From Myxococcales bacterium (GTDB lineage: Bacteria > Myxococcota_A > UBA796 > SXON01), in the NCBI GenBank assembly GCA_009692605.1, contig SHYV01000022.1:1-33076 (forward strand): a DNA stretch of 33,076 nucleotides. The letters are read 5' to 3'. Positions 30,726-33,076 of this stretch are shown here, in pieces. The position numbers and the translations under genes are program-made. Numbering within the stretch: the stretch's first letter is position 1; every line of letters starts with the position of its first letter. The notes beneath the pieces were generated by a model that was not told where the DNA came from, did no database searches, and saw nothing but the letters and a program-made list of their open reading frames with translations.

Positions 30726-31348
30726 CTACAACCCGCCGACGATCTTGAGCCGGCACGGCACGGTAGCTCCTGGCGCGGTGGCCCCGGAGCACGCTGCTTT
30801 TTCCTCATCCAGCCACACCTCGATGCGCGCCCCGGCCAGCTCGTTCACGCCCTCGGTGAGCGTCGGGCTCCCGGTCAGGACGACCCGCCCGTCGCCGGCG
30901 GTCAGCGTGGCGATCCCGGAGCGCGCCACGCGTCCGCCGCGTGTCATCACCACCCGGCCCGTCGCGGTGACGACGTCCACGTGGTCTAAATCCTTGTAGC
31001 GGACGTGCAGGCTATCGGCGGTGAGGGTGACCGCCCCGCGTGTGACCTTCACGTCGGTGCGAAAGGTCGCCGTCTTCCCTTTCAAATCCCACTCGGAGGT
31101 CGCGGCCTCGATGAGCAGCGGGACCGGCGCTGCATCCGGCGAGGCGCTGCCTGTGGGGGCGGTAGCGCCGGTGCTCGCGCGGACGTCCTCTGCCCACGCG
31201 GTGCCTCCGACCAGCTTTACTGTCGCCGCGGTGCCCGTCCACGGTCCTAGCCGGGCCTCCACGCCGGTGAGGACAGTGGTCTCCGGCGCAACCGGCAGGG
31301 CCGGCGCGCAGCCGATGAGCGCGAACAGCGTAATCGTCGGATTGACTC

Positions 31349-31352
<4 letters not shown>
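30726..31352 (-). CDS. LptA/LptC (OstA)-like lipoprotein
   Basis: This 208-residue protein starts at GTG (31352), overlapping the pyrG stop (GTGA). The signal ends ALIGCAPA with lipobox LIGC, so it is lipidated. Residues about 85-190 contain repeated strands of the OstA jellyroll: [49 protein letters not shown] and [34 protein letters not shown]. Such domains in LptA/LptC carry lipopolysaccharide across the periplasm. A lipidated form is closer to LptC-like anchored versions. In several deltaproteobacteria pyrG is near kds and lpt genes, which supports this reading; here the kds genes are missing. Confidence 0.75.
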
Positions 31353-33001
<1,649 letters not shown>

Positions 33002-33033
33002 GGAGAGGTCCGGGGAAGGGGGAGGGGGTGTGC

Positions 33034-33076
33034 GGGGGGGGGGGCTGTGCGGGGGGGGGCTGTGCGGGGGGGGCGG
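33034..33076. repeat. G-tract/CTGTGC repeat in the pyrG leader, cut by window edge
   Basis: On the plus strand G runs of about 11, 9 and 8 bases are separated by CTGTGC; on the transcribed pyrG leader these are C tracts. The array continues to the window edge. Runs this long can slip during replication or transcription, and the G-rich strand can form quadruplexes. No promoter is visible inside the 75 bases upstream of pyrG. Confidence 0.8.

Overview
This is a very GC-rich, gene-dense bacterial chromosome segment with short intergenic gaps and many 4-nt stop/start overlaps (ATGA, GTGA, TTGA). The gene content points to a Gram-negative, deltaproteobacterial-grade organism, most likely in or near Myxococcota and probably uncultured. 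The reasons are the many lipoproteins, D/T-rich linkers after lipoboxes, calcium-binding DxDGDG repeats, a CotH-like lipoprotein, an LptA/OstA-like protein beside pyrG, and small conserved proteins of a type I associate with myxobacteria. The taxonomic call is inference from gene type, not from a marker gene. I saw no rRNA, tRNA, CRISPR array, cas operon, transposase or phage gene.

Region 1 (1-4803): the 3' part of an unrecognised gene, a 34-residue lysine-rich protein on the minus strand, then a plus-strand cassette of a secreted SRPBCC-like protein, a signal-peptide/multi-TM protein, a radical SAM/SPASM enzyme with an odd N-terminal Cys-containing hydrophobic segment, and a small membrane protein. 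The last three genes are joined by ATGA overlaps. Region 2 (4804-9202): a multicopper oxidase on the minus strand, divergent from a NE0113-type CARF protein with a winged-helix-like C-terminus. Next comes a fusion of an ADP-ribosylglycohydrolase with a calcineurin-like phosphatase. The CARF and fusion genes are separated by a gap holding a perfect 18-bp palindrome. No cas genes are present, so this looks like a stand-alone nucleotide-signalling module and is the best candidate here for an undescribed system.

Region 3 (9211-14740, minus): PhoX-like phosphatase, DUF5522 protein, AmpG-like MFS permease, NodB-type deacetylase, a radical-SAM-like protein that lacks the CX3CX2C motif but keeps SPASM-like cysteines, and a probable lipoprotein. 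Region 4 (14790-22837): an orphan sensor histidine kinase, then on the minus strand CotH-like lipoprotein, biotin carboxylase, biotin carrier and acyl-CoA mutase large subunit (propionyl-CoA/methylmalonyl-CoA type). CotH is divergent from a lipoprotein with Ca-binding repeats and a thioredoxin-like CxxC domain, with a 12-copy 12-nt repeat between them.

Region 5 (22844-28572): ZnT9-like CDF transporter, GT-C glycosyltransferase and a small conserved protein on the minus strand, divergent from a lipoprotein / nitrilase-family amidase / RlmD-type methyltransferase operon. Region 6 (28564-33076): a very large inverted repeat between convergent genes, then a minus-strand group led by pyrG, followed by an LptA-like lipoprotein, a membrane-anchored subtilisin and a 68-residue beta-rich protein. 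The window ends in a G/C-tract repeat that forms the pyrG leader. Short tandem repeats recur: in coding DNA their unit is 12 or 15 nt (frame-neutral), while two repeats at gene 3' ends use 13 nt.
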